This document shows positions 26,921 to 35,277 of a stretch of 64,000 nucleotides of DNA, in pieces. The position numbers and the translations under genes are program-made. Each line of letters begins with the position of its first letter. The stretch's first letter is position 1. This DNA comes from JACQAP01 sp035275265 (GTDB taxonomy: Bacteria > Pseudomonadota > Gammaproteobacteria > Burkholderiales > JACQAP01): the NCBI GenBank assembly GCA_035275265.1, contig DATENC010000011.1, positions 1 through 64,000 on the forward strand, written 5' to 3'. Below the pieces are notes generated by a model. It was not told the origin of the DNA, did not search any database, and worked only from the letters and a program-made list of their open reading frames with translations.

Positions 26921-27657
26921 CCAGGCTCAGTGTAAACGTCAACAAAGTCGCGCTGCTGCGCAATTCGCGCCCCCTCGACATTCCCAGCGTCATGCTCGCG
27001 GCTGAACTCGCCATAGACGCCGGGGCGCACGGCATAACTGTTCATCCACGCCCGGACGCCCGTCATATCCGCACTCACGATGTCCATTCACTGCGTAAAC
27101 TGGCGCGCGCGCGCGGCGTGGAGTTCAACGTCGAGGGTAATCCGCTACAGCCGATGCTCGAACTGGTGCGCGCCGCCCGACCGGACCAGTGCACACTCGT
27201 ACCCGACGATCCGGCCGCGTCAACTTCCGACCACGGCTGGGATCTCGAGCGTGACGGCGCCCGCTTGCAACCGGTGATCGCTGAACTGAAGGCACTGGGC
27301 GTGCGCGTCAGCCTGTTCATGGACGCGGTGGACCATTTGATGGCGGCGGCACGCGCGACGGGCGCCGATCGCGTCGAACTCTATACCGAGCCTTACGCAC
27401 GCGCGTTTGGCAACACCGACCAAGCACCGGTTCTGGCGCGCTATGTCGCGGCGGCAAAGGCCGCGCAGCGCGAGGGTCTGGGCGTAAATGCAGGCCATGA
27501 CCTCAACCGCGACAATCTGCCGCTTTTTCTCAACACCGTTCCGCGCGTCCTGGAGGTCTCGATCGGCCACGCCCTGATTGCGGACGCGCTCGAATTCGGA
27601 ATGAAACAGACCGTCGCGCTGTATCTCGACGCAATCTCCGGACGGCAGTTCGCATGA
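26917..27657 (+). CDS. pdxJ: Pyridoxine 5'-phosphate synthase PdxJ
   Basis: A 246-residue TIM-barrel enzyme that condenses 1-deoxyxylulose 5-phosphate with 3-amino-2-oxopropyl phosphate to form pyridoxine 5'-phosphate. Visible family segments are LSVNVNKVALLRNSR at the start, ITVHPRPDARHIR, EFNVEGNP, and NAGHDLNRDNLP. It overlaps recO upstream and acpS downstream by four bases each. Confidence 0.97.
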   Translation: MTRLSVNVNKVALLRNSRPLDIPSVMLAAELAIDAGAHGITVHPRPDARHIRTHDVHSLRKLARARGVEFNVEGNPLQPMLELVRAARPDQCTLVPDDPAASTSDHGWDLERDGARLQPVIAELKALGVRVSLFMDAVDHLMAAARATGADRVELYTEPYARAFGNTDQAPVLARYVAAAKAAQREGLGVNAGHDLNRDNLPLFLNTVPRVLEVSIGHALIADALEFGMKQTVALYLDAISGRQFA

Positions 27658-28031
27658 TCATCGGCATCGGGGTCGATCTTGCGGATGCGAACCGCATCGA
27701 GCGCATGCTGGTCGAATACGGCAGCCGGTTTGCCGAACGCATCCTGGCACCATCCGAGCGTGCCGCATACAGGAACAGCAGCCGACCAACCTGGTTCGTC
27801 GCCAATCGCTTCGCGGCAAAAGAAGCGCTGTCTAAGGCACTGGGTACCGGACTACGCTTTCCGGTGACGCTGCACACAATCAGCGTGGTATCCGACGCGG
27901 TCGGCAAACCAGAGTTCCGCTTTCACGGCGCTTTGCCGGAGTATCTTGCCGGCCGCGGCGTGAGCCACTGTCATTTGTCTTTGTCACACGAAAAGGACCT
28001 GGCATGTGCCATGGTGGTGGTGGAGGGTTGA
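27654..28031 (+). CDS. acpS: Holo-[acyl-carrier-protein] synthase AcpS
   Basis: A 125-residue 4'-phosphopantetheinyl transferase that activates ACP. It begins MIIGIGVDLADANRIE (Asp8 metal ligand) and contains FAAKEALSKALGTG (catalytic Glu). Adjacent pdxJ-acpS is a standard arrangement. Its substrate AcpP is encoded at 56 kb in this window. Confidence 0.97.
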   Translation: MIIGIGVDLADANRIERMLVEYGSRFAERILAPSERAAYRNSSRPTWFVANRFAAKEALSKALGTGLRFPVTLHTISVVSDAVGKPEFRFHGALPEYLAGRGVSHCHLSLSHEKDLACAMVVVEG

Positions 28032-28035
28032 CGGG

Positions 28036-29127
28036 ATGAGCGCCGCGCCGGCATCGCTTGGAGTGGTCATGCTTGACCTGGAGGAGAAGGGGCTTACGGC
28101 TGAGGACCGCCAGCGGTTGCTGCACCCTTTGACCGGCGGCGTCATCCTGTTTTCGCGGAACTACGAATCGCCGCGTCAGATCGCCGAGCTTGCCGCCGAG
28201 ATCCACGCGTTGCGCGACCCGCCGCTGCTGATCGCGGTGGATCACGAAGGCGGCAGGGTGCAGCGCTTCCGCGAGGGTTTCACGCTGCTTCCGCCAATGC
28301 GCGCCCTGGGGGATGTATGGGACCAGCATCCGCAGCGGGCACGCCATCTGGCCCACGCCACCGGCTATTTGCTGGCGGCGGAACTGCGCGCTTGCGGAGT
28401 GGACTTGAGCTTTACTCCGGTGCTGGACCTCGATTTCGGCAGCAGCGCGGTGATTGGCAACCGCGCCTTTCACGGCGATCCGCGGGCAGTCTGCGAACTG
28501 GCGGTGGCGCTGGTGGAGGGGCTGAGGCAAGGGGGTATGGCGGCAGTTGGTAAGCATTTTCCGGGTCATGGTTTCGTTGCCGCGGATTCCCATATCGCCG
28601 TGCCGGTGGACAGCCGCAGTTATGCCGAAATCGAACAGGCTGATCTGATTCCTTTCCAGCATCTGATTCGCCATGGTCTTTCGGCGGTCATGCCCGCACA
28701 CGTGATTTACCCGAAAGTGGACAGCAACCCGGCCGGTTTCTCGAGCGTCTGGCTGACACAGGTACTGCGCGGCCAAATGCATTTCCAGGGCGTGATTTTC
28801 AGCGACGATCTGTGCATGGAGGGCGCGCGCGTCGCCGGCACCATCGTCGAGCGCGCGCATGCAGCACTCGATGCCGGCTGCGACGTCGTACTGGTGTGCA
28901 ACAACCCGATAGCCGCGGATGAATTGCTGGAGGGCCTCGACCGCAAGGCCACTCCGATGTCCCTCGCACGGCTGGCGCGCCTGCATGGCCGGGCACACGC
29001 ACCCACGCTGACTGCCTTGAAGGAAACCGAGCCGTACACGCGCGCACTACACGCCATTGCCGGCGTCGGCTTCAGTAGCGGGGAGTTGCCGCTAGCAGGA
29101 TCGCCGCAGGTGGGAGAACGTGGCTAG
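28036..29127 (+). CDS. nagZ: Beta-N-acetylhexosaminidase NagZ
   Basis: A 363-residue cytoplasmic GH3 enzyme that releases GlcNAc from muropeptides during peptidoglycan recycling. It has AVDHEGGRVQRFREGF, the His/Asp general acid-base loop KHFPGHGFVAADSH, and the nucleophile region FSDDLCMEGA. The ATG at 28036 follows acpS by four bases. Start choice excludes the Trp-rich upstream extension. Confidence 0.96.
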   Translation: MSAAPASLGVVMLDLEEKGLTAEDRQRLLHPLTGGVILFSRNYESPRQIAELAAEIHALRDPPLLIAVDHEGGRVQRFREGFTLLPPMRALGDVWDQHPQRARHLAHATGYLLAAELRACGVDLSFTPVLDLDFGSSAVIGNRAFHGDPRAVCELAVALVEGLRQGGMAAVGKHFPGHGFVAADSHIAVPVDSRSYAEIEQADLIPFQHLIRHGLSAVMPAHVIYPKVDSNPAGFSSVWLTQVLRGQMHFQGVIFSDDLCMEGARVAGTIVERAHAALDAGCDVVLVCNNPIAADELLEGLDRKATPMSLARLARLHGRAHAPTLTALKETEPYTRALHAIAGVGFSSGELPLAGSPQVGERG

Positions 29128-30061
29128 CCACGCGCCTCATCACCACCACGCTCCCGGCGCCGATCGTGCGCTGTTGATCGCGCTTGCAGTTACGCTGGGC
29201 TTCGCACTTGTGGAGTTTGTCGGCGGCAGGATTTTCGGCTCGCTGGCACTCATGAGCGACGCCGGCCACATGTTTTCGGATTCCCTCGCGCTGGGGCTCG
29301 CCGCAATTGCTGCCTGGGTCTCCGCAAGGCCGGCGGGCGATCGGCATTCGTATGGATTTGCCCGCGCGGAAGTGGTGGCGGCGTTCGTCAATGGTCTGGC
29401 GATGCTGCTGATCGTGGTGTTGATTGTTGTGGAAGCTGTAGCGCGTTTGCTCGAACCTCAGCCGGTCGCCGGTCTGGGCGTATTGGTCGTGGCGTTTTGC
29501 GGCTTGTTGGTGAATCTCGGCGTGGCGTTCCTGATCGGCCGCGGCGAGCGCAATCTGAACACGCGCGCTGCGCTTGTCCACGTCGTCGGCGATCTGATCG
29601 GCTCGGTCGCCGCAATCACGGCAGGCGCAGTGATCTATTTCACTGGCTGGCAACCGATCGACGCGTTGTTGTCGGTGGTGATTGCACTGCTGATCCTCGC
29701 GTCCACGGTGCGGCTGTCCCGCGATGCCTTGCATGTACTGATGGAGGGTGTGCCCGCCGGTGTGATTCTGGAGGAAGTAGGGCAGGCACTGAGCCAGATC
29801 GAGGGTGTGCGTGCGGTGCACGACCTCCACGTCTGGAACATTTCCTCCGGACAGATGGCCCTGTCCGCACACGTCGACCTCGAGGACCTCGCAAATTGGC
29901 CGGTGCTTCTGGAATCGGCAAGGCGCATGCTCAAGATGCGCTTCCACATTGCGCACGTGACGCTTCAACCGGAACTGGCCGGCGGCATCAACCCGGGCTA
30001 TCGGGCGCGAGTAAAAATCGTCCCGCACCGAGAGCGGCATCGCCACGATAAGGGGAAATGA
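29120..30061 (+). CDS. Cation diffusion facilitator family transporter
   Basis: A 313-residue inner-membrane CDF antiporter, probably exporting Zn(II) or related metals (CzcD/ZitB-like). The N-terminus is His-rich (HAPHHHH). Membrane helices carry paired metal sites, SDAGHMFSDSLAL in helix 2 and HVVGDLIGS in helix 5. The cytoplasmic C-terminal domain contains RAVHDLHVWNISSGQMALSAHV. The GTG start at 29120 overlaps nagZ by eight bases and has GGGAG five bases upstream. Confidence 0.92.
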   Translation: MASHAPHHHHAPGADRALLIALAVTLGFALVEFVGGRIFGSLALMSDAGHMFSDSLALGLAAIAAWVSARPAGDRHSYGFARAEVVAAFVNGLAMLLIVVLIVVEAVARLLEPQPVAGLGVLVVAFCGLLVNLGVAFLIGRGERNLNTRAALVHVVGDLIGSVAAITAGAVIYFTGWQPIDALLSVVIALLILASTVRLSRDALHVLMEGVPAGVILEEVGQALSQIEGVRAVHDLHVWNISSGQMALSAHVDLEDLANWPVLLESARRMLKMRFHIAHVTLQPELAGGINPGYRARVKIVPHRERHRHDKGK

Positions 30062-30133
30062 TCGCGAGGTCAGACCTGCTCACGAGTCGGTTTTGACCTT
30101 CTGTCCAGAGTGCTAGATGACGCTGCAGCTCAG

Positions 30134-30823
30134 ATGACTACGGTGAAAGTCGGGCGGACCGACGTTTTCTCGATTGATTGCCGACGCTGCAGCCGGCTCG
30201 CGCACTTTCTGGACGGCGTCAGAAAGGACTTTCCCGGTTATTTCGCCAGGCCCGTGCCGCCTTTCGGCGACGCTGAAACGCGGCTGCTGATCGTCGGCCT
30301 GGCACCAGGCATGCACGGTGCCAATCGCTCCGGCCGACCATTTACCGGAGACTACGCGGGGTTGCTGCTATACCGCACGCTCCACAAATTCGGTTTCGCC
30401 AATCGAGCTGAATCGATGCACGTGAACGACGGGCTCCTGCTTACCGGCTGCAGGATCACCAATGCGGTGAAATGCCTCCCGCCCGAAAACAAACCTGCTG
30501 CAGACGAGGTAAAGCGCTGCAACGCCTATCTGGCCGCTGAGCTGGCGGTGCTGCCGAAGGGAGCGGCAGTGTTGGCGTTGGGTGGCATCGCTCACAAGGC
30601 AGTGTTGATGGCCGCCAAAGAGAAAGCAGCGAACTGCAAGTTTGCGCACGGCGCGCAATATCCTCTGGAGTGCGGCTTGACCCTGTTCGATAGCTACCAT
30701 TGCAGCCGATACAATACCCAGACCAAGCGCCTGACCGAACCGATGTTCGAGCAAGTCTTCACGGCCATTGCGCGCTTTTTCCAGGACCACACGGCCGCGG
30801 CGAGATGTCCCGATGAAGAGTAA
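30134..30823 (+). CDS. Family 5 uracil-DNA glycosylase (UdgB type)
   Basis: A 229-residue glycosylase excising uracil and some other deaminated bases. Family 5 hallmarks are GLAPGMHGANRSGRPFTGD, NAVKCLPPENKP and DSYHCSRYNTQTKRLT, plus Cys residues near the N-terminus (DCRRCSRLA) consistent with a 4Fe-4S cluster. The start is uncertain: ATG at 30134 or GTG at 30110, neither with a good ribosome site. The end overlaps uvrC by 11 bases, linking base excision and nucleotide excision repair in one unit. Confidence 0.9.
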   Translation: MTTVKVGRTDVFSIDCRRCSRLAHFLDGVRKDFPGYFARPVPPFGDAETRLLIVGLAPGMHGANRSGRPFTGDYAGLLLYRTLHKFGFANRAESMHVNDGLLLTGCRITNAVKCLPPENKPAADEVKRCNAYLAAELAVLPKGAAVLALGGIAHKAVLMAAKEKAANCKFAHGAQYPLECGLTLFDSYHCSRYNTQTKRLTEPMFEQVFTAIARFFQDHTAAARCPDEE

Positions 30824-32654
30824 CCCGGAGCAGACGCCAATCGCCGGAGCCGCGTTCGATGCTGGGGAGGCCGTCGCGAGCCTTCCGCACCTGCCCGGCG
30901 TATACCGCATGCTCAACGCGGCGGGAGAGGTGTTATACGTCGGTAAGGCGCGCGATCTGAAAAAGCGTGTGGCTTCCTATTTTCAGAAAACGGGGTCTTT
31001 GGCTCCCCGCATCCAACTCATGATGACGCAGGTCGTGGGATTCGAAACCACGGCTTCGCGTTCAGAGGCAGAGGCGCTGCTGCTGGAAAATAATCTAATA
31101 AAAAGTTTAAGCCCACGCTATAACGTACTGTATAGAGATGATAAATCGTATCCGTATATTGTCCTGACGGATCATCGCTTTTCGCGGCTAGGCTTCCACC
31201 GCGGCCCCCTGGACAAGAGTCGTCGCTTCTTCGGCCCATTTCCCAATGCCGGCGCAGTACGCGAGAGCATTCAACTGATGCAGAAAATATTCAGGCTGCG
31301 CACCTGCGAGGACACGGTGTTCGCCAACCGCTCGCGGCCCTGCCTGCTTTACCAAATCAAGCGTTGCACCGGGCCATGCGTGGGCCTGATCAGCGCAACC
31401 GACTACGCCGAGGACGTAAAGAGCGCGGAACTCTTCCTGCAGGGCAGGGAAGACGAGGCAGTCGACCGTCTTGAAGAACGCATGGATCGGGCTGCGGCGG
31501 CGCAGGCCTACGAACAGGCGGCCGCATACCGAGACCAGATCCGTTCGCTATCCAAGGTGCGCGAAACCCAGTTCGTCAACAGTAGCCGCGGTGTGGACGC
31601 CGACATCGTCGCTCTCGCCGCGACTGCAGGGCTGATTTGCGTGAACTTGGTAATGATCAGGGGCGGGATTCATCGCGGGGACAAGAGCTTTTTTCCGCAG
31701 AATGCGCAGGGTCAGGACGAACAAGTTGCGCTCGAAGCCTTTCTAACGCAGCACTACGTGGATCGCGAGGTGCCGAGAACGATCATCATCAACCGACCGA
31801 TCGAGGTAGCAGTGCTCGAGGAACTATTGTCCGAGCAAGCGGGCGCGCGGGTTCAGATCAATGCCAACCCGTCAGGCGAGCGACGCGTTTGGCTGCGCAT
31901 GGCGGAGAAAAACGCGGAACTGGCGATCGCGCAGCGGCTCGCCGCCCACGCCACCCAGGAAACACGCCTTACCGCGCTACAACAGGCGCTTGGGCTCGGC
32001 GACAACGTGCGGCGGATCGAGTGTTTCGACATCAGTCACACCATGGGCGAGGCTACCGTGGCATCGTGCGTTGTATATGACCATTCGACCATGCAGTCCA
32101 GCGAATACCGCCGCTACAACATTCACGGCATCGAGCCCGGCGACGACTACGGGGCGATGCGCCAGGTCCTGGATCGGCGCTATCGCAAAATCGTGGAGGG
32201 CGAAGGCAAGCTACCCGACCTGATACTCATCGACGGGGGCAAGGGGCAGGTAAGCACGGCTTTCGAGGTGCTAGGCGAAGTGGGCTTGAGCCACCTCCCG
32301 ATGATTGGTGTGGCCAAGGGCGAGGAGCGCAAGGCGGGACTCGAGCAACTGTTCTTTCCGGACCGCAACGAACCGGTGCGTCTGACGTCGGACCACTCGG
32401 GTCTTCATTTGATCCAGCAGATTCGCGACGAAGCGCATCGCTTTGCGATTTCCGGCCATCGCAACCGGCGCGCAAAGGCGCGCAATCGCTCTACGCTGGA
32501 AGATATCAGCGGGATCGGCACAAAGCGCAGGCAACGGCTGTTGTCGCGCTTCGGTGGTTTGAAAGGAGTTGCTTCGGCAAGCGTGGAGGAGCTTGCGCAG
32601 GTTGAAGGAATAAGCGCGGCGCTCGCCGAAAAAATCTACCAGCAGCTACACTGA
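30813..32654 (+). CDS. uvrC: Excinuclease ABC subunit C (UvrC)
   Basis: A 613-residue nucleotide excision repair endonuclease. The GIY-YIG domain (LPGVYRM near 28, LYVGKA near 41) makes the 3' incision; a UVR motif (EQAAAYRDQIRSL) contacts UvrB; an RNase H-like domain (ECFDISHTMGEATVASCVVYD) makes the 5' incision; tandem helix-hairpin-helix motifs lie at the C-terminus (DISGIGTKRRQRLLSRFGG). A short AT-rich patch at about 31088-31162 encodes the conserved LIKSLSPRYNVLYRDDKSYP segment with unusual codons. Confidence 0.97.
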   Translation: MKSNPEQTPIAGAAFDAGEAVASLPHLPGVYRMLNAAGEVLYVGKARDLKKRVASYFQKTGSLAPRIQLMMTQVVGFETTASRSEAEALLLENNLIKSLSPRYNVLYRDDKSYPYIVLTDHRFSRLGFHRGPLDKSRRFFGPFPNAGAVRESIQLMQKIFRLRTCEDTVFANRSRPCLLYQIKRCTGPCVGLISATDYAEDVKSAELFLQGREDEAVDRLEERMDRAAAAQAYEQAAAYRDQIRSLSKVRETQFVNSSRGVDADIVALAATAGLICVNLVMIRGGIHRGDKSFFPQNAQGQDEQVALEAFLTQHYVDREVPRTIIINRPIEVAVLEELLSEQAGARVQINANPSGERRVWLRMAEKNAELAIAQRLAAHATQETRLTALQQALGLGDNVRRIECFDISHTMGEATVASCVVYDHSTMQSSEYRRYNIHGIEPGDDYGAMRQVLDRRYRKIVEGEGKLPDLILIDGGKGQVSTAFEVLGEVGLSHLPMIGVAKGEERKAGLEQLFFPDRNEPVRLTSDHSGLHLIQQIRDEAHRFAISGHRNRRAKARNRSTLEDISGIGTKRRQRLLSRFGGLKGVASASVEELAQVEGISAALAEKIYQQLH

Positions 32655-32661
32655 ACACCTC

Positions 32662-33231
32662 ATGCCGATCAACCTCCCGAATCTCCTCACGTGGCTGCGA
32701 ATCCTGATGATCCCGCTGCTGGTCGCGGTGTATTACATGCCACACGATTGGATCGCCGACCACAACAAGAATCTGGCGGTCACCGCGATTTTCTCTTTCG
32801 CCGCGATCACAGACTGGCTGGACGGGTATCTTGCGCGCACCCTGAACCAGACTTCGTCCTTCGGCGCCTTCCTCGATCCCGTAGCCGACAAGCTGATGGT
32901 CGCAACCGCATTGATCATGCTCGTCTGGATCGGCCGGCTCGAGGGCTTCATCGCGGTGATCATCATCGGCCGCGAAATCGCAATCTCCGCGTTGCGGGAA
33001 TGGATGGCGCAGATCGGCAAGAGCAAGAACGTGGCGGTCTCGTTTTTGGGCAAGGTGAAGACCGTATCGCAGATGGTGGCAATCATCATGCTTCTGTACC
33101 ACGATGACTTTCTGACGCTGAGCATGCATGCGATCGGAACCATCCTCGTTTACGTTGCGGCTGTGCTGACTTTGTGGTCCATGATTTACTATCTGAAAAT
33201 GGCGTTGCCGCAGGCGACGAAGAGCCACTAG
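32662..33231 (+). CDS. pgsA: CDP-diacylglycerol-glycerol-3-phosphate 3-phosphatidyltransferase
   Basis: A 189-residue inner-membrane enzyme for the committed step of phosphatidylglycerol synthesis. The CDP-alcohol phosphotransferase motif D-G-x2-A-R-x8-G-x3-D-x3-D is intact (DGYLARTLNQ, then GAFLDPVADK). Several hydrophobic helices follow. It begins seven bases after uvrC, the usual uvrC-pgsA pairing, and is followed by tRNA-Gly. Confidence 0.96.
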   Translation: MPINLPNLLTWLRILMIPLLVAVYYMPHDWIADHNKNLAVTAIFSFAAITDWLDGYLARTLNQTSSFGAFLDPVADKLMVATALIMLVWIGRLEGFIAVIIIGREIAISALREWMAQIGKSKNVAVSFLGKVKTVSQMVAIIMLLYHDDFLTLSMHAIGTILVYVAAVLTLWSMIYYLKMALPQATKSH

Positions 33232-33244
33232 TCACGCGCTTTCC

Positions 33245-33273
33245 TTGACCAAAAAAGCCATGCTACCTATAAT
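33245..33273 (+). promoter_or_regulatory. Sigma-70 promoter for tRNA-Gly
   Basis: TTGACC at 33245-33250 and a perfect TATAAT at 33268-33273, separated by 17 bases. Transcription would start near 33280, ten bases before the tRNA. Confidence 0.8.
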
Positions 33274-33289
33274 GCCAACTCAGTTTTTC

Positions 33290-33364
33290 GCGGGAATAGC
33301 TCAGTGGTAGAGCACAACCTTGCCAAGGTTGGGGTCGCGAGTTCGAGCCTCGTTTCCCGCTCCA
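33290..33364 (+). tRNA. tRNA-Gly (anticodon GCC)
   Basis: The acceptor stem GCGGGAA pairs with TTCCCGC, and CCA is encoded. The D-loop (AGCTCAGTGGTAGAGC), the anticodon loop with GCC and the T-arm GTTCGAGCC are all standard. Confidence 0.95.
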
Positions 33365-33376
33365 GGTTTCGTTGTG

Positions 33377-33422
33377 GAAAGCGGCTGGTTTCAATTCACC
33401 GGAATTGAAACCAGCCGCTTTC
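33377..33422 (+). repeat. Perfect 21-bp inverted repeat with tetraloop
   Basis: Arms 33377-33397 and 33402-33422 are exactly complementary over 21 bases, with loop ACCG. It lies 12 bases after tRNA-Gly and 79 bases before tRNA-Cys. There is no good T run, so it could be a terminator variant, an RNase III processing site between the tRNAs, or an RNA of its own. Confidence 0.85.
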
Positions 33423-33501
33423 TCATTGCAGTCAACGCACGTTATTCTCTCGACGAATACTGCAGAAGTTCATCAAGCGCAGCCGCCTTGCTGCGCGCCA
33501 C

Positions 33502-33575
33502 GGCGGGGTGGCAGAGTGGTCATGCAGCGGCCTGCAAAGCCGTGTACGCCGGTTCGATTCCGACCCCCGCCTCCA
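33502..33575 (+). tRNA. tRNA-Cys (anticodon GCA)
   Basis: The acceptor stem GGCGGGG pairs with CCCCGCC and CCA is encoded. The anticodon loop reads CTGCAAA and the T-arm GGTTCGATTCC is standard. The accessory stretch begins directly after it, making this tRNA a plausible integration site. Confidence 0.95.
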
Positions 33576-33845
33576 ATAACCCATTCATTATCCAGCGCCG
33601 TCCCTCGCTCGGATTCCATCTGAGCCGCAGATCGGGCACTCGAAAGGGATCATCAGATTTGTCACACGGTATGGCTGTACAGTATATCCAAGGAACCGAA
33701 GACAGCATTTGGTGCCACATTGAGCAGCATATGCGCTGGCTTTCACGCCACGGGTATGACACCGTCGGCGTTCCGTCGCGGAAGTAAACCGACCGCCGCA
33801 TGCGAACGGGCAAACCCGCGTTACCTATCTCGGAAAATAGGCATC
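33576..33845. other. Gap after tRNA-Cys
   Basis: This 270-base stretch contains only a 38-codon open frame (33671-33787, MAVQYIQGTEDS at the start) with no ribosome site. A reverse frame crossing the tRNA gives the artefactual peptide GIEPAYTALQ. No attachment-site repeat of the tRNA 3' end was found by eye. Confidence 0.3.
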
Positions 33846-34325
33846 GTGAAACTCGTCAAGATCAAGTTCACCGCCTGGCGCGACCAGCCCGCGACGCCCC
33901 GTTCGCCGGAATTTCAAAGGAAGCTCGATGCCTGGAACCAGAGGGAGCACGTTCTGCACGGGGCAGCCTTTCGCGTGCGAAAGCAGCAAGCCACTGCAGA
34001 TAGCGAGGTCCTGAAAATGCAGATCGGTGCTATTACAACTGAGCTCAACAACATCCAAGGCGAACGGCAGCCGCTCATCGCTGCTGAGGCGGCAGAGGTC
34101 GAGCAGGCTCAGGCCACTTTACTCAAGCACAAGAGAGTCGGCACTTTCGGTTATCAGGTGTTCAACGCTGCCGGCACCGGGGTGGCGAAATTCGTCGACG
34201 CGTCCGGCAAGGTCCTGCCCGCGAGGGCTGTGTACGCGTTTGAAGTTGTCGACACTGATCCGCCTTTGCCCGAGTGGGCGAGCAAGAAAAGAGCGGGTAC
34301 CAAGCGGACGAACAGCAAGGCCTAG
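33846..34325 (+). CDS. Unknown protein, first copy of a duplicated local family
   Basis: I do not recognise this 159-residue protein. From the GTG at 33846 it reads MKLVKIKFTAWRDQPATP, then a helical, probably coiled-coil stretch rich in Gln/Glu/Ala (about 25-90), then a compact C-terminal domain with VGTFGYQVFN, ASGKVLPARAVYAFEVVD and DPPLPEWA. A paralogue lies 230 bases downstream (34556-35014) with the same layout, which supports this being a real gene and the start choice. It has no signal peptide or membrane helix. The ribosome site is weak. Confidence 0.6.
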   Translation: MKLVKIKFTAWRDQPATPRSPEFQRKLDAWNQREHVLHGAAFRVRKQQATADSEVLKMQIGAITTELNNIQGERQPLIAAEAAEVEQAQATLLKHKRVGTFGYQVFNAAGTGVAKFVDASGKVLPARAVYAFEVVDTDPPLPEWASKKRAGTKRTNSKA

Positions 34326-34346
34326 TGCGCACCGTCGGAGGGAAAG

Positions 34347-34559
34347 GTGCAGAAATTCATCACCCATTTCAAGAAAGAGGCCAACGGCGCGTGGACATGC
34401 TGCGAGCGTGCTGAGTTATTTCTTCCCAGCGGGCGCATTGAAGTTACGGCGGGTTCGCGCTTTATGTGCGGTACCACTTTCATGGGTATAGATCTAGCAG
34501 CGTTACTCGATGAGCAGGACGAGAAGGATCGGGGTGTTCCCCCCAGTGATCGCGCTTGA
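34347..34559 (+). CDS. Small unknown protein between the two paralogues
   Basis: A 70-residue product beginning MQKFITHFKKEANGAWTCCE and containing FLPSGRIEVTAGSRFMCGTTFMGIDLAALL. I see no known family. GGAGGG lies just upstream of its GTG start, a good ribosome site, and it starts 21 bases after the first paralogue. Its stop overlaps the TTG start of the second copy (TTGA), so the three frames look like one transcription unit. Confidence 0.55.
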   Translation: MQKFITHFKKEANGAWTCCERAELFLPSGRIEVTAGSRFMCGTTFMGIDLAALLDEQDEKDRGVPPSDRA

Positions 34560-35014
34560 AACTCATCAAGATCCAGTTCAGCTCCTAGCGCGATGGGAGC
34601 GCTGACCACCCAGGGAAAGCGTTTCAGGAGAAGCTCGATTGGTTGACCTTGCGTGAGAACGCGCTTTTCAGTGCGGCTGCGACGATCAAGGCAGAGCAGG
34701 CCCAGGCTGACAGCGAGACACTGCAAGAGTCCCTTGCCAGAATCAACGCCCAATTGCGCAAGATTGACTCCGAGCGCACGTTTCTGATTTCCGCCGAGGA
34801 GGCTACTGCTGAGGACGACACGCGTGCGGCGACCCACCATCCGAAAGTCGGCACCTTTGGCTACCAAGCTCTTTCCGAGCCGTACAACCGTGTCGCAATG
34901 GTCATGGACGAAGCGGGCAAATATCTGCCCGCACAAGCCCTGTATACCTTTGATGTCGTCGACGAAGACCCGCCCCTACCGCAGTGGGCTAAGGATGGAA
35001 AGTTCGGGAACTAG
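34556..35014 (+). pseudogene. Second copy of the duplicated family, interrupted by an amber codon
   Basis: The frame from the TTG at 34556 reads LKLIKIQFSS, then TAG at 34586-34588, then RDGSADHPGKAFQEKLDWL and on without a stop to 35014. It aligns with the first copy along its length: KLVKIKF / KLIKIQF at the start and VGTFGYQ, AGKxLPAxAxYxFxVVDxDPPLPxWA at the end. The stop sits exactly where the first copy has Trp11 (TGG to TAG). Translation could restart at TTG 34643 to give a 123-residue product. The long conserved frame after the stop suggests recent inactivation or readthrough. Confidence 0.65.
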
Positions 35015-35247
35015 CGCAAGCCGGCAAAGTGGCCTGAAAAGTGCGCGAAGCAAGGAAGTTCGCGCGCTTCAAATAGGAGCCAATATTCGGCCAAGGGAAG
35101 ATGTGCAAGCAATGTTTTTGGCATATGTTAAGCACCACATACATGTGTTAGGTTCGGAATAAGTGTTGGCTCTCCGGGGCCAGGCCTCCCGGGGCCCTTT
35201 ACCTGGGTTGGGTGGGCTGGGCGCGTGAAGCTGTAGACGGCAAACGG

Positions 35248-35276
35248 AAAGGGCCGCATCGCGGCCCTTTTTTATT
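35248..35276 (+). terminator. Strong, probably bidirectional terminator
   Basis: A ten-base stem (AAAGGGCCGC, loop ATC, GCGGCCCTTT) runs into TTTATTTTT. It ends the forward duplicated-gene unit. The A run on the other side could also end the reverse gene at 35278. Confidence 0.85.
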
Positions 35277-35277
35277 T

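Noticed and set aside
33520..33813. Reverse open frame ending in GIEPAYTALQAAA
   Set aside because: The C-terminus is the reverse translation of tRNA-Cys, a well-known annotation artefact.
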